Source: Pseudomonas sp. Root71
Lineage (GTDB): Bacteria; Pseudomonadota; Gammaproteobacteria; Pseudomonadales; Pseudomonadaceae
Assembly: GCF_001429045.1 (NCBI RefSeq)
Contig: NZ_LMHY01000006.1
Span: 18,369 to 82,368 of the forward strand
Direction: 5' to 3'
DNA: 64,000 nt
Below are positions 52,269 through 61,410 of this stretch, piece after piece; within the stretch, counting starts at the first letter, position 1; each line of letters starts with the position of its first letter. A program made the translations under genes and the position numbers. Below the pieces are notes generated by a model. The model worked only from the letters and a program-made list of their open reading frames with translations, had not been told where the DNA came from and did not search any database.

Positions 52269-52345
52269 GTTCGCATCTGAGGGGCGGCCAGAGAGTCCCC
52301 CCGGTTTGGCTTCATACAAAGATAAGAACAGACAAACTCGAGTTC

Positions 52346-53758
52346 ATGCACATGTCCCAGATGTCCCGGCAAGACCCGTTGATCGAGAACCACACGGTCG
52401 ACTACGTTCCACTCGCAGAGCGCCACGGGAAGGCCCGCGATCTCTTCACCCTGTGGTTCAGCACCAACATCGCGCCACTGCCCATCGTCACCGGCGCCAT
52501 GGTGGTCCAGGTGTTCCACCTCAACCTGTTCTGGGGGTTGCTGGCAATTGCCCTCGGGCACATGGTCGGCGGCGTGGTGATTGCGCTGGCGTCGGCCCAG
52601 GGGCCGTGCATGGGCATCCCGCAGATGGTGCAGAGCCGTGGCCAGTTCGGCCGTTATGGCGCGCTGCTGATCGTGTTCTTCGCGGCGTTGATCTACATCG
52701 GTTTCTTCATTTCCAACATCGTGCTGGCGGGCAAATCGATTGTCGGCATTGCGCCGTCGGTTCCGGTGCCGGCCAGCATCCTCATCGGCGCCCTCAGCGC
52801 CACGGCCATCGGAGTGATTGGCTATCGCTTCATCCATACCCTCAACCGTATCGGCACCTGGGTGATGGGCAGTGCCTTGCTCGCGGGTTTCCTCTATATC
52901 TTCGCCCATGATCTGCCGGCGGACTTCTTCACCCGCGGCGGGTTCAACCTGTCCGGCTGGCTGGCCACGGTGTCGCTGGGCATCATCTGGCAGATCAGCT
53001 TCTCGCCGTACGTGTCGGACTATTCGCGTTACCTGCCGGCGGATATCGGCATCACCCGGCCGTTCTTCGCCACTTACCTGGGGGCGACCCTGGGCACGAT
53101 CCTGTCGTTCACCTTCGGCGCCGTGGCGGTACTGGCAACCCCGGAAGGCACCGAGGCGATGGCGGCGGTCAAGCAGTCCACCGGTTGGCTGGGGCCGATC
53201 CTGATGGTGTTGTTTCTGCTCAACATCATCAGCCACAACGCCTTGAATCTGTATGGCGCGGTGCTGTCGATCATCACCTCGATCCAGACCTTCGCCAGCC
53301 AGTGGACGCCCAGCATCAAGGTGCGCGTGGTGTTGTCGAGCATCGTGCTGGCGGGCTGCTGCGTGGTGGCGCTGGGGGCCTCGGCGAATTTCATTGCGCA
53401 ATTCATCGGCCTGATCCTGGCGCTGTTGCTGGTGCTGGTGCCGTGGGCCTCGATCAACCTGATCGACTTCTACCTGATCAAGCGTCGTCGCTATGACATC
53501 GCCTCGATCTTCCGGGCTGACGGCGGTATCTACGGGCGCTTCAACCTGCACGCGATCATTGCCTACTTCATCGGCATCATCGTGCAACTGCCGTTTGCCA
53601 ACACATCGTTGTACGTCGGGCCGTACGCCAATCTTGTGGAGGGCGCGGACCTGTCGTGGCTGGTGGGGCTGGCGGTGACGTGCCCGTTGTATTACTGCCT
53701 CGCAACACGAAACCAGTCGCAGCAAAGCCGCTCGGTCGAACTCGGCTACACCGACTGA
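52346..53758 (+). CDS. NCS1-family nucleobase/cation symporter (permease 2)
   Basis: 470 residues, about 12 membrane helices. WFSTNIAPLPIVTGAMVVQVFHLNLFWG, MGIPQMVQSRGQFGRYGALLIVFFAALIYIGFFISN, WQISFSPYVSDYSRYLPADIG. It is related to permease 1 but clearly distinct in sequence, so it is an older duplication or an independent acquisition. It carries one copy of the shared operator, so it should respond to the same signal. The start could be 52346 or 52352. Confidence 0.9.
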   Translation: MHMSQMSRQDPLIENHTVDYVPLAERHGKARDLFTLWFSTNIAPLPIVTGAMVVQVFHLNLFWGLLAIALGHMVGGVVIALASAQGPCMGIPQMVQSRGQFGRYGALLIVFFAALIYIGFFISNIVLAGKSIVGIAPSVPVPASILIGALSATAIGVIGYRFIHTLNRIGTWVMGSALLAGFLYIFAHDLPADFFTRGGFNLSGWLATVSLGIIWQISFSPYVSDYSRYLPADIGITRPFFATYLGATLGTILSFTFGAVAVLATPEGTEAMAAVKQSTGWLGPILMVLFLLNIISHNALNLYGAVLSIITSIQTFASQWTPSIKVRVVLSSIVLAGCCVVALGASANFIAQFIGLILALLLVLVPWASINLIDFYLIKRRRYDIASIFRADGGIYGRFNLHAIIAYFIGIIVQLPFANTSLYVGPYANLVEGADLSWLVGLAVTCPLYYCLATRNQSQQSRSVELGYTD

Positions 53759-53782
53759 GGCAAATCCTTTCGTGTTCGTCTG

Positions 53783-53812
53783 AAAATGCCCGGCGCTTTG
53801 TCGGGCATTTTT
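53783..53812. terminator. Bidirectional rho-independent terminator
   Basis: AAAATGCCCG (53783-53792) pairs with CGGGCATTTT (53802-53811). It lies between convergent permease 2 and the GST gene. Confidence 0.85.
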
Positions 53813-53827
53813 GTTTTCGGCAATCGC

Positions 53828-54448
53828 TCAGCAATGATTGAACGCATTCAGGCCGCGTTGTACCGCCGGCCTGGCTTCGACCGAGTCGAACCAGCGCGAA
53901 AGTTGCGGAAGCTCTTTCCATTCCAGTCGATCACGGAACGCTGTGACGATGGTGAACGCCGAAATGTCGGCCATGGAGAACTGCTCTCCGGCCATGAATC
54001 CGGCAGCCAGAAAACATTCCGCGTAAGTCAGTTGCTCGATCACCCGCAGATCAATGATCGCCGCGGCCTTGTCCTGCCCCGCCTGGTGCAGGAAAAACGC
54101 CGCATGGCTGGGGGCGATGACATCGGTCACGAAAAAGAAATAGCGGTCGATCACCCGGGTGCGCGCAGGTCCCGGCTGCGCCGGTGCGAGCCTTCCGGGG
54201 GCAATGGAGTCGGCGTACTGGATGATGGCGTTGGACTGGTTGATGACCAGCGGCGGCGCTGTCCCGTGATCGATCAGGGTCGGGACCTTCCCGGCCGGGT
54301 TAAGTGCCAGGAAGGCCGGCCCACGATGCTCCTGTGCGTACAGGTCGAGCCTGCGTGCGGTGTAGGCGATGCCCGACTCTTCCAGGGCAATCGCTGCCCG
54401 CAGGCTGTTGCCGGTGTTCGCGCCGTAAAGTTCGATTTGATCGTTCAT
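53828..54448 (-). CDS. Glutathione S-transferase-family protein
   Basis: 206 residues. N-terminal thioredoxin-like domain (IELYGANTGNSLRAAIALEESGIAY ... ALNPAGKVPTLID ... INQSNAIIQYADSI) with the SNAI glutathione contact, and a C-terminal helical domain (FSMADISAFTIVTAF). The N-terminal catalytic residue is probably the serine of GNSLR. Substrate unknown. Confidence 0.88.
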   Translation of the reverse strand: MNDQIELYGANTGNSLRAAIALEESGIAYTARRLDLYAQEHRGPAFLALNPAGKVPTLIDHGTAPPLVINQSNAIIQYADSIAPGRLAPAQPGPARTRVIDRYFFFVTDVIAPSHAAFFLHQAGQDKAAAIIDLRVIEQLTYAECFLAAGFMAGEQFSMADISAFTIVTAFRDRLEWKELPQLSRWFDSVEARPAVQRGLNAFNHC

Positions 54449-54803
54449 GGGTCATTGCTCCTGTTGGGACAGGCAAGCAGCCACCGAGCACCGCCGACGA
54501 TGTCAGTATGGTGAAAATCCGCCTCACCGATATACAAAAACAGTGATCGTCCATACCCCTGCGCGACAAGCCTTATCCCTGCACGAAAACTACTTTCATC
54601 GCGTTTGATAATAGCCTCTCGAAATGTTTTAAGAGTTTCACAAGCCAGTCAGTCAACCCTCACCCCGAACGTACGATGCTCATGCCACTCATCGAGCGCG
54701 CCTGTTTTCGCGCCCGTGTTGAGCGCTGTTGCGTGGGTGGCAACCGGGTCCTGCCTGGCGGTGAAACCTTCAAATAACGATAAGAAACACCCAGGAGCAC
54801 CCT
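54449..54803. other. 355-bp intergenic region
   Basis: Separates divergent GST and porin genes. It includes an AT-richer part (about 54580-54640) that may hold promoters. I see no gene, clear operator or REP. Confidence 0.5.
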
Positions 54804-56129
54804 ATGTTCAAACGAGCCATCCCCACCGCAGTCTTGCTGGCCACCAGTTCGGTGTGCGCACAAGCGGCTGACACCGCAAGCCATGGTTTCCTGGAAGACA
54901 GCAAGGCCAGCCTGTCCATGCGCACCCTGTACTTCAACAGCGACAATCGCGATGGCAGCGCGACCCCTTCGAAAACCGAAGAGGCGGCCCAGGGTTTCGT
55001 GTTGCGCTATGAGTCCGGGTTTACGCAGGGCGCGGTGGGGTTCGGGCTCGATGCCCAGGCATTGCTCGGCATCACGCTGGACAGCGGCGCGGGGCGCCAC
55101 GTCGGCAGCGGCATGATTCCCTCTGACGGCGACGGCGCGGCGGCCGCCTGGAGCAGCTTCGGTCCTACGGCGAAGATGCGCCTGGCCAGGACGGAATTTC
55201 GCTACGGCACCTTGCTGCCGAAATTGCCGATCCTGCTGGCGAACGATGCCCGTGTGTTGCCGCAATCGTTTACCGGCGCGCAGGTCACATCCAACGACAT
55301 CGATGGCCTGACGTTGACCGGCGGTGTGCTGGAGCACGCGGTAGGGCGTGCCTCGACGGACCGCACAGGCCTGTCGGTCGCCGGCAGCACGCAGGACAGC
55401 AACAAGTTCTACTACGCCGGCGGCGACTACAACCTCACCAGGAATCTGAAGAGCCAGTATTACTTCGCGCAACTGGAAGACTTCTACAACCAGAACTTCC
55501 TCGGGCTGACGCACATCCTGTCCATCGACAGCGCGAGCTCACTGACCACCGACCTGCGCTATTTCCGCACCACGTCGAGCGGTGCCAACAGCTCTGCCGC
55601 CGGCCGCGCGCAAGGCTATCGGGTGTCGGGCTATACCGACGACAACGACGGTGAAATCGACAACAGCACCTGGTCTGCGATGGTCACCTACACCCATGGC
55701 GGGCACGCGGTGTCGGTGGGGCATCAACAGGTGGGTGGCGGCAGCAACTTCGTCCAGCCCAACCAGGGCAGCCTGGTGGACAAGGGGGCGGGCGGCGGCA
55801 GTGTCTACCTGCCCACCGACAAGATGATCCAGAACTTTGCCCGGGCCGGCGAGCAGACCAATTTCGGCCAATACACCTACGACTTCGCGCCCTTGGGCGT
55901 GCCGGGCCTGAAAGCCTCGATCGTGTATCTCAAGGGCACGGACATCAAGGCGCAAAACGCCAGTGACCAGTCCGAGTGGGAGCGCGACATGACCCTGGAC
56001 TACGTGTTGCAGTCGGGCACGTTCAAGGGGGTGGGGTTCTCCTTGCGCAATGCCAAATCGAACACTGACGCGGGCCGCAACGTGGATCAGAGCCGGTTCA
56101 TCATCAACTACACCTTGTCGTTGTTGTAG
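54804..56129 (+). CDS. OprD-family outer-membrane porin
   Basis: 441 residues. Signal peptide (TAVLLATSSVCAQA), then GFLEDSKASLSMRTLYFNSDNRDG, the usual start of OprD/Occ channels, with beta-strands throughout and a final INYTLSLL strand. These 18-stranded channels take up small carboxylates or amino acids. The specific substrate cannot be read. CCAGGAGC precedes the ATG. Confidence 0.92.
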   Translation: MFKRAIPTAVLLATSSVCAQAADTASHGFLEDSKASLSMRTLYFNSDNRDGSATPSKTEEAAQGFVLRYESGFTQGAVGFGLDAQALLGITLDSGAGRHVGSGMIPSDGDGAAAAWSSFGPTAKMRLARTEFRYGTLLPKLPILLANDARVLPQSFTGAQVTSNDIDGLTLTGGVLEHAVGRASTDRTGLSVAGSTQDSNKFYYAGGDYNLTRNLKSQYYFAQLEDFYNQNFLGLTHILSIDSASSLTTDLRYFRTTSSGANSSAAGRAQGYRVSGYTDDNDGEIDNSTWSAMVTYTHGGHAVSVGHQQVGGGSNFVQPNQGSLVDKGAGGGSVYLPTDKMIQNFARAGEQTNFGQYTYDFAPLGVPGLKASIVYLKGTDIKAQNASDQSEWERDMTLDYVLQSGTFKGVGFSLRNAKSNTDAGRNVDQSRFIINYTLSLL

Positions 56130-56158
56130 GTGAGCAACGAGATAGAACAGAGGGTGAT

Positions 56159-56279
56159 TGTGGCGAGGGAGCTTGCTCCCGCTGGGTCGCGCAGCGGCCC
56201 CCATTATTCGGTCATATGCCGCGTCGGCAGGATGTGCGACTGCTGCGCAGCCGAGCGGGAGCAAGCTCCCTCGCCACAG
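56159..56279. repeat. REPIN of the GTGGCGAGGGAGCTTGCTCCC class
   Basis: TGTGGCGAGGGAGCTTGCTC and its inverted copy, about 80 bp of centre with GCGCAGCGGC and GCTGCGCAGC. It lies between the convergent porin and lipoprotein genes. Confidence 0.88.
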
Positions 56280-56289
56280 GGGGCCCGGC

Positions 56290-57891
56290 TCATTCAGGTA
56301 CCCGGTTTGTCTGTTTCTCGCTGAAGCGCGGTGGCTCATTGACTGCATTCACACCCTTGTCCCAAAGCGCAACCAACCCACCGAAAGTCCCGACATAGGC
56401 CGTGCCATCCGGTGCCAGTGTGATCGGCGACCAGTTGTTGTCGAACGCCTGGCCGACCCCGCTCAACGCCTTGAATCGGGTCTGGCCGCTGTCGAAATCC
56501 AGCGCCATCAGGTACCAGGCGTTCTCGCCGTCGGGCTGCGGCTCGAAGGTGTAGAAGTACAACAGGCCGTTGCTCACCGAGAGTTTGGGGACCACCGAAG
56601 GCGACCGCTCCTTCGATTCCCAGACCCGGTCGCAGCCCGACTCATCGGTGCGGATGTCGATGCGGCTGATGCCGCCATGCACGGCCTGCCAGTCCTTCTG
56701 CGCGAAGGCGCTGGTGTAGCCGGCATTGTTCTCGAGGATGATCGAGCGCCCCCAGCCGATGGCCGAGTTGTCGGTGGCCGAGGCGTTGTTGTCGAACACC
56801 GGCAGCTTGCAGATCAGCCGGTTGCCGGCGTAGTCCTGCTCGCGACGGTAGACCAGCAGGTTGATGCGTCCGTCGCTGTTGTCGGTGATGGTGACGTAGC
56901 GCTCGCCGAGCAGGGTCGGGGTCGTGCCGCTGCCCTGATTGATCGCCCCGACCTTGCGCCCGGTGCCACGGTCGTAGACTTCGCGCCAGCCTTGCACGGG
57001 CTTGCCATCGGCATCGGCGGCGAAGCGGTACATGGCGTGGTCGGACACCAGATAGACGCCATCGGCCGCCACCGACATGCCGTTCTGGATTTCTTCGTTG
57101 GCCAGTTGGATGCTCTGGACCTTGCCGGTGTTCGGGTTCAGGGTACCGATGCGCCCGCGTCGGGTGATCCACCAGATCAAGCCCTGATGATCAGGCATGA
57201 CCCCGGTAATGGGATCGCACTCACCCTTGGGAAACCAGGAAGTAGGGCGCACGCAATCGTGGGGAACCTTGTCGCTCAGGTCCCAGTTGTCGACCTCTTC
57301 GAACGACCACGCACCGGATTGATCCAGACGATGCACGACGCGCTGGATGTGCTGCTCGGCATCGGCGATGACCACGCGATTCTGTTCGTCGACATAGAAA
57401 TAGGCGCCGGAGGTGTCGGCCATGATCTTGTCCGGGTCCAGGGTAATCAGCGCGTGGAAGGTCGACGGACGCGGCGGCAGCGGGTAGCGGGCCAGCAGCT
57501 TGAGAGTGCGCGGTTCGAGCAGTTGCAGTTCGAACTGCATCAGGTTGGCGCACAGCACCACCAGGCGACCCTGCTGATCGAAGGTATGGATCGGGCACAT
57601 GCCGCCGGGCTTGCGACTGCCGTCGCGGCTGCTCACTTGCATGTCGCCGCCCAATGGACCGGGGCCGGGGTGCGAATCGGAGCTGTAGCCATCGGCATGC
57701 ATGTAGCTGCTGCCGTTGCTGGCCATGAAGGGGTTGGCGGGTATGGCGCCGCTCAGCGGTCGAGGGACAGTGGCGCTACCGATCAATGCAGTGGCATTGC
57801 CGGTGCTGGCCAGCGGTTGTGGGTCATAAGGTTCGGAACAGGCGCTGAGCAGGCCGAGCAGGGGCAGGGCAAGCAGGAGTGGAGCACGCAT
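56290..57891 (-). CDS. Large lipoprotein of unknown function, probably beta-propeller
   Basis: 533 residues with a lipobox (LPLLGLLSAC, C18). The mature protein has repeated short beta-rich blocks of the type GLIWWITRRGRIGTLNPNTG, GVYLVSDHAMYRFAADADG and GTAYVGTFGGLVALWDKG, as in PQQ/NHL-like propellers that read out a time- or usage-dependent quantity. Seven cysteines or fewer; CPIHTFDQQGRLVVLC may hold a disulfide. I cannot name a family. Monocistronic. Confidence 0.75.
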   Translation of the reverse strand: MRAPLLLALPLLGLLSACSEPYDPQPLASTGNATALIGSATVPRPLSGAIPANPFMASNGSSYMHADGYSSDSHPGPGPLGGDMQVSSRDGSRKPGGMCPIHTFDQQGRLVVLCANLMQFELQLLEPRTLKLLARYPLPPRPSTFHALITLDPDKIMADTSGAYFYVDEQNRVVIADAEQHIQRVVHRLDQSGAWSFEEVDNWDLSDKVPHDCVRPTSWFPKGECDPITGVMPDHQGLIWWITRRGRIGTLNPNTGKVQSIQLANEEIQNGMSVAADGVYLVSDHAMYRFAADADGKPVQGWREVYDRGTGRKVGAINQGSGTTPTLLGERYVTITDNSDGRINLLVYRREQDYAGNRLICKLPVFDNNASATDNSAIGWGRSIILENNAGYTSAFAQKDWQAVHGGISRIDIRTDESGCDRVWESKERSPSVVPKLSVSNGLLYFYTFEPQPDGENAWYLMALDFDSGQTRFKALSGVGQAFDNNWSPITLAPDGTAYVGTFGGLVALWDKGVNAVNEPPRFSEKQTNRVPE

Positions 57892-58024
57892 CGAAGCCTC
57901 GCGATCTTGTTATTGGTGTGATGCGCATAAGCAGCAAGGAGACTGCCCGGGCATCGGCTGTTTGGACTAACCCACGGTGAAGTGCTTCGCGCCGCTGATC
58001 AATGCGGACACCTATTTTGGCCAT
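57824..58024 (-). CDS. Doubtful small ORF overlapping the lipoprotein start
   Basis: 66 residues beginning MAKIGVRIDQRREALHRGLV, with GGAGACC before the ATG at 58024. It overlaps the start of the lipoprotein gene by 68 bases in another frame. The second half (ACSTPACPAPARPAQRLFR) looks like translated noncoding sequence. The initial ~40 residues might be a remnant or a leader peptide. Confidence 0.2.
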   Translation of the reverse strand: MAKIGVRIDQRREALHRGLVQTADARAVSLLLMRITPITRSRGFDACSTPACPAPARPAQRLFRTL

Positions 58025-58224
58025 TTCGGTCTCCTTTTGGCCTGCCTCACGCTGTGAACCGACCACGCCGTCAGCAAGAATCAGACGCGGGTGGCTGAGT
58101 CGGCAACCTGCATTGAAACCACAACCAGACGCTTCACTTCCTTGCCCTTGGCTACTTTCAAGGCCGCTGCCGTGTACAGAACATAAAAACCATCGAACTC
58201 ACGCCACACTTGGGGAAATGATCC
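57892..58224. other. 333-bp divergent intergenic region
   Basis: Between the lipoprotein and the PotF-like gene. Apart from the doubtful small frame on the minus strand I see no gene. The GGGAAATG site for the PotF-like start is at its right end. No REP is present. Confidence 0.5.
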
Positions 58225-59325
58225 ATGGACTCAATGAAACGCATACTGGGCGCCACCGTTTGCACACTGTCGCTGCTGGCCAGCGCGGTGCACGCCGAAC
58301 AGCGCGAATTGCGGGTGTACAACTGGGCGGACTACATCCTGCCGTCGGTGCCCAAGGATTTCGCCAGGGACACCGGGATCAAGGTGACTTGGGACACCTT
58401 CGACACCAACGAGTCCCTGGAAGCCAAGCTGCTGACCGGCAACTCGGGTTACGACCTGGTGGTGCCGTCGAACCAGTTCATCGAAACCCAGATCAAGGCG
58501 GGCGTGTTCCAGAAACTCGACAAGTCCAAGCTACCGAACTGGTCGCACCAGGACCCGGCCTTGCTCAAGCTGCTGGACAAGAACGACCCGGGCAACCAGT
58601 ACGGCGTGCCCTACATGTACGGCACCGTGCTGATCGGCTTCAACCCGGCCAAGGTCAAGGCGGCGCTGGGCGAGAATGCACCGGTGGACAGCTGGGACCT
58701 GGTGTTCAAGCCCGAGAACATGGAGAAGCTCAAGGCCTGTGGCGTCGCCATGCTCGACTCGCCGTCGGAGATCCTGCCGCTGGCCCTGCATTACCTGGGG
58801 CTGGACCCGAACAGCCAGAACCCCGATGACTACGAAAAAGCCAAGGCGCTGATGCTCAAGGTTCGCCCCTACGTCACCTACTTCAACTCCGCCAAGTACA
58901 TGACCGACATCGCCAACGGCGATATCTGCGTGGCCATCGGTTACTCCGGCAGCTTCTATCAATTCGGCAATCGCGCCAAAGAGGCGGGCAACGGCGTGGT
59001 CGTCGACTGGCGCCTGCCGAAAGAGGGCGCACCGATCTGGTTCGACACCTTCGCCATCCCGAAAAGCGCGAAGAACGTCGCCGAGGCCCACGAATTCCTC
59101 AACAACCTGCTGGACCCGAAAGTCATCGCGCCGATCAGCGACTTCCTCGGTTACCCGAATGCCAACAAGGACTCGCTGGCGCTGATCAACAAGGACATCA
59201 CCGGCAACCCGAACCTGACACCGACCAGCGAGGCCTTGAAGACGCTGTACGTCGTGCAGCCATTGCCGCAAAAGCTTGAGCGGGTGCGCACCAGGGTCTG
59301 GACCAGCATCAAGTCCGATCAGTAA
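58225..59325 (+). CDS. Polyamine ABC-transporter substrate-binding protein (PotF/SpuD-like)
   Basis: 366 residues. Signal peptide (cleavage after AVHA, residue 24), then LRVYNWADYILPSVPKDFARDTGIKVTWDTFDTNE, a hallmark of PotF/SpuD/SpuE. W, D and Y residues lining the diamine site are likely (YNWADY, GYSGSFYQF, FDTFAIP). It would capture putrescine or spermidine in the periplasm. No permease or ATPase is adjacent, so it is an orphan binding protein, perhaps feeding the Puu module at 44.5 kb or using shared transporter parts. Confidence 0.9.
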   Translation: MDSMKRILGATVCTLSLLASAVHAEQRELRVYNWADYILPSVPKDFARDTGIKVTWDTFDTNESLEAKLLTGNSGYDLVVPSNQFIETQIKAGVFQKLDKSKLPNWSHQDPALLKLLDKNDPGNQYGVPYMYGTVLIGFNPAKVKAALGENAPVDSWDLVFKPENMEKLKACGVAMLDSPSEILPLALHYLGLDPNSQNPDDYEKAKALMLKVRPYVTYFNSAKYMTDIANGDICVAIGYSGSFYQFGNRAKEAGNGVVVDWRLPKEGAPIWFDTFAIPKSAKNVAEAHEFLNNLLDPKVIAPISDFLGYPNANKDSLALINKDITGNPNLTPTSEALKTLYVVQPLPQKLERVRTRVWTSIKSDQ

Positions 59326-59383
59326 CAGCGAGAAATTGTGTGAGAGCTCTGTGGGGCACAGATTTTGTGTACACCACATGACC

Positions 59384-59475
59384 CTGTGGGAGCGGGCTTG
59401 CTCGCGAAGGCAGAGTGTCAGTCAATGCATATGTCGACTGATCCAGCGCATTCGCGAGCAAGCCCGCTCCCACAG
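59384..59475. repeat. REPIN
   Basis: CTGTGGGAGCGGGCTTGCTC and its inverted copy enclose GTCAGTCAATGCATATGTCGACTGATCC-like centre. It lies between the convergent PotF-like and AraC genes. Confidence 0.9.
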
Positions 59476-59492
59476 TTTGTTCTGTGTGGGGC

Positions 59493-60293
59493 TCAGCGAA
59501 AGAATTCGCCCGGTGTTTCGCCGAACTGCTGACGGAAGGCCGCGATAAACGCCGAGGTCGAATCGTAGCCACAGGCCAACGCGACGTCGGTCACGCGCTC
59601 GCCCTGCTCCAGTGGCGTCAGGGCGCCAAGCAAACGCAAGCGCTGGCGCCAGGCGCGAAAGGTCAGGCCGGTGTCGCGCAGGAACAGGCGACTGAGGGTT
59701 TTCTCAGTGACGTCGAATTGGTCGCTCCAGTGACTGAGGGTGGTCTGTTGCTCCGGGTGCGACTCCAGGCTTTGGGCGATTTGCCGCAATCGGCTGTCCT
59801 GGGGCAGGGGTAGCATCAGGTCGATCTGTGGCGCCTCAGCCAACTGATCCAGAATCACCTGGGCCAACCGACCGTGCGGTCCGTCCTGATCGTATTCCAC
59901 CGGTATCTGACTGAAGGCGCGGATCAACTCACGCAACAAGTCGCTGACCCCCAACACATGACACCCCGGCGGCGCCCACGTCGAGACACTGCAATCGATG
60001 TACAGGCTGCGCATTTCCGTGCGTGGCGAGCTGAACACCCGGTGCGGCATGCCCGCCGGAATCCACACCGCACGCTCCGGCGGGGCGACGAAGCGCCCGG
60101 CGCCGGTCTGTATTTCGAGCACGCCCGCAATCGCATAGGAAAGCTGCACCCACGGATGGCTGTGGCGCCGGGTCAGGGCGCGATTGGGCAGCGATTCGGT
60201 ACGGCCATAGAGCGGTCGTGGCAGGCTGGACAGCCCGGGAATACTGCGTCGAACACTCTTGTCATGTCCTTTAGGCGGCATCAGCTGGCTCAT
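59493..60293 (-). CDS. AraC-family regulator with N-terminal cupin
   Basis: 266 residues when started at 60293. Cupin domain (LTRRHSHPWVQLSYAIAGVLEIQTGAGRFVAPPERAVWIPAGMPHRV) and C-terminal double helix-turn-helix (LSHWSDQFDVTEKTLSRLFLRDTGLTFRAWRQRLRLLGAL ... VTDVALACGYDSTSAFIAAFRQQFGETPGEFFR). It is divergent from a BASS-type transporter 74 bases away, its likely target. The start is not well fixed: no strong site lies before 60293 and a longer frame exists. Confidence 0.85.
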   Translation of the reverse strand: MSQLMPPKGHDKSVRRSIPGLSSLPRPLYGRTESLPNRALTRRHSHPWVQLSYAIAGVLEIQTGAGRFVAPPERAVWIPAGMPHRVFSSPRTEMRSLYIDCSVSTWAPPGCHVLGVSDLLRELIRAFSQIPVEYDQDGPHGRLAQVILDQLAEAPQIDLMLPLPQDSRLRQIAQSLESHPEQQTTLSHWSDQFDVTEKTLSRLFLRDTGLTFRAWRQRLRLLGALTPLEQGERVTDVALACGYDSTSAFIAAFRQQFGETPGEFFR

Positions 60294-60366
60294 CGGCGTT
60301 AGTCGGTAATTCCCAGTCACGTTAGAGTCGCTTTCACGTACTGGCAACCCCCGGATGATCAACCCC

Positions 60367-61365
60367 ATGACTCGCCCCCGTCTGTTACCCGACAACTTCA
60401 CCCTGACCCTGATCGGCGTCGTGACGCTCGCCAGCCTGCTGCCCGCCAGCGGTCAGGTCGCGGTCGGTTTTGGCTGGCTGACCAACATCGCCATCGCGCT
60501 GCTGTTTTTCCTGCATGGCGCCAAGCTGTCCCGCGAATCGATCATCGCCGGTGCCGGGCACTGGCGCCTGCATCTGCTGGTGTTCAGCCTGACCTTCGTG
60601 CTGTTCCCGCTGCTCGGCCTGGCGCTCAAGCCGCTGCTGTCGCCGCTGATCGGCAATGACCTGTACATGGGCATGCTCTACCTCTGCGCGCTGCCTGCCA
60701 CGGTGCAGTCGGCGATTGCCTTTACCTCCCTGGCACGGGGCAACATCCCGGCGGCGATTTGCAGCGCGGCGGCGTCGAGCCTGTTCGGGATTTTCCTCAC
60801 GCCGTTGCTGGTGGCCCTGCTGTTGAACGTGCACGGCGAAGGCTCCTCGACCCTCGACGCCATCCTCAAGATCAGCGTGCAGTTGCTGCTGCCGTTCATT
60901 GCCGGGCAGATCGCTCGGCGCTGGATCGGCAACTGGGTGGCGCGCAACAAGAGTTGGTTGAAGTTCGTCGACCAGGGGTCGATTTTGCTGGTGGTCTACG
61001 GCGCGTTCAGCGAGGCGGTAATCGAAGGCCTGTGGCAGCAGATTCCATTGCTGGATCTGGTCGGGCTGGTGCTGGTTTGCTGCATCGTTCTGACGCTGGT
61101 GCTGGTGGCCGCGACCGTACTGGGCAAGGCGTTCGGTTTTAATCAGGAAGACCGCATCACCATTCTGTTCTGCGGTTCGAAGAAAAGCCTGGCGACCGGG
61201 GTGCCAATGGCGCAGGTGTTGTTTGCCGGCAGCACCATTGGCTTGCTGATCCTGCCGCTGATGCTGTTCCACCAGATTCAACTGATGGTCTGTGCGGTGC
61301 TGGCGCAGCGTTATGCCAAGCGGTCGGAATCGATTCCGGAACTGATGGCTCAGGTTGATCCTTGA
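60367..61365 (+). CDS. Bile acid:sodium symporter (BASS/SBF-like) family transporter
   Basis: 332 residues, about ten membrane helices. LLPASGQVAVGFGWLTNIAIALLFFLHGAKLSRESI, ALPATVQSAIAFTSLARGNIPAAICSAAASSLFGIFLTP and LFCGSKKSLATGVPMAQVLF are conserved in the SBF-like/YbjJ-type group. It probably moves an organic anion with sodium or protons. Paired with the divergent AraC gene. The start at 60367 is preferred to 60355, though neither has a strong site. Confidence 0.85.
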   Translation: MTRPRLLPDNFTLTLIGVVTLASLLPASGQVAVGFGWLTNIAIALLFFLHGAKLSRESIIAGAGHWRLHLLVFSLTFVLFPLLGLALKPLLSPLIGNDLYMGMLYLCALPATVQSAIAFTSLARGNIPAAICSAAASSLFGIFLTPLLVALLLNVHGEGSSTLDAILKISVQLLLPFIAGQIARRWIGNWVARNKSWLKFVDQGSILLVVYGAFSEAVIEGLWQQIPLLDLVGLVLVCCIVLTLVLVAATVLGKAFGFNQEDRITILFCGSKKSLATGVPMAQVLFAGSTIGLLILPLMLFHQIQLMVCAVLAQRYAKRSESIPELMAQVDP

Positions 61366-61410
61366 TCGGCAAGCAATGGCGGCTCGAGTGAGCCGCCACG
61401 GTTTTACGAT

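Larger units (their letters stand above)
52029..52345. other. Divergent intergenic region with two operator copies
   Basis: This 317-bp space holds a reductase promoter region on the minus strand and a permease promoter region on the plus strand, each with one copy of the shared motif (52079-52095 and 52252-52268). Nothing else is supported between them. Confidence 0.6.

Noticed and set aside
52169..53725. 518-codon minus-strand open frame opposite permease 2
   Set aside because: Very rich in Gln, His, Arg and Asp, a shadow of a membrane protein gene.
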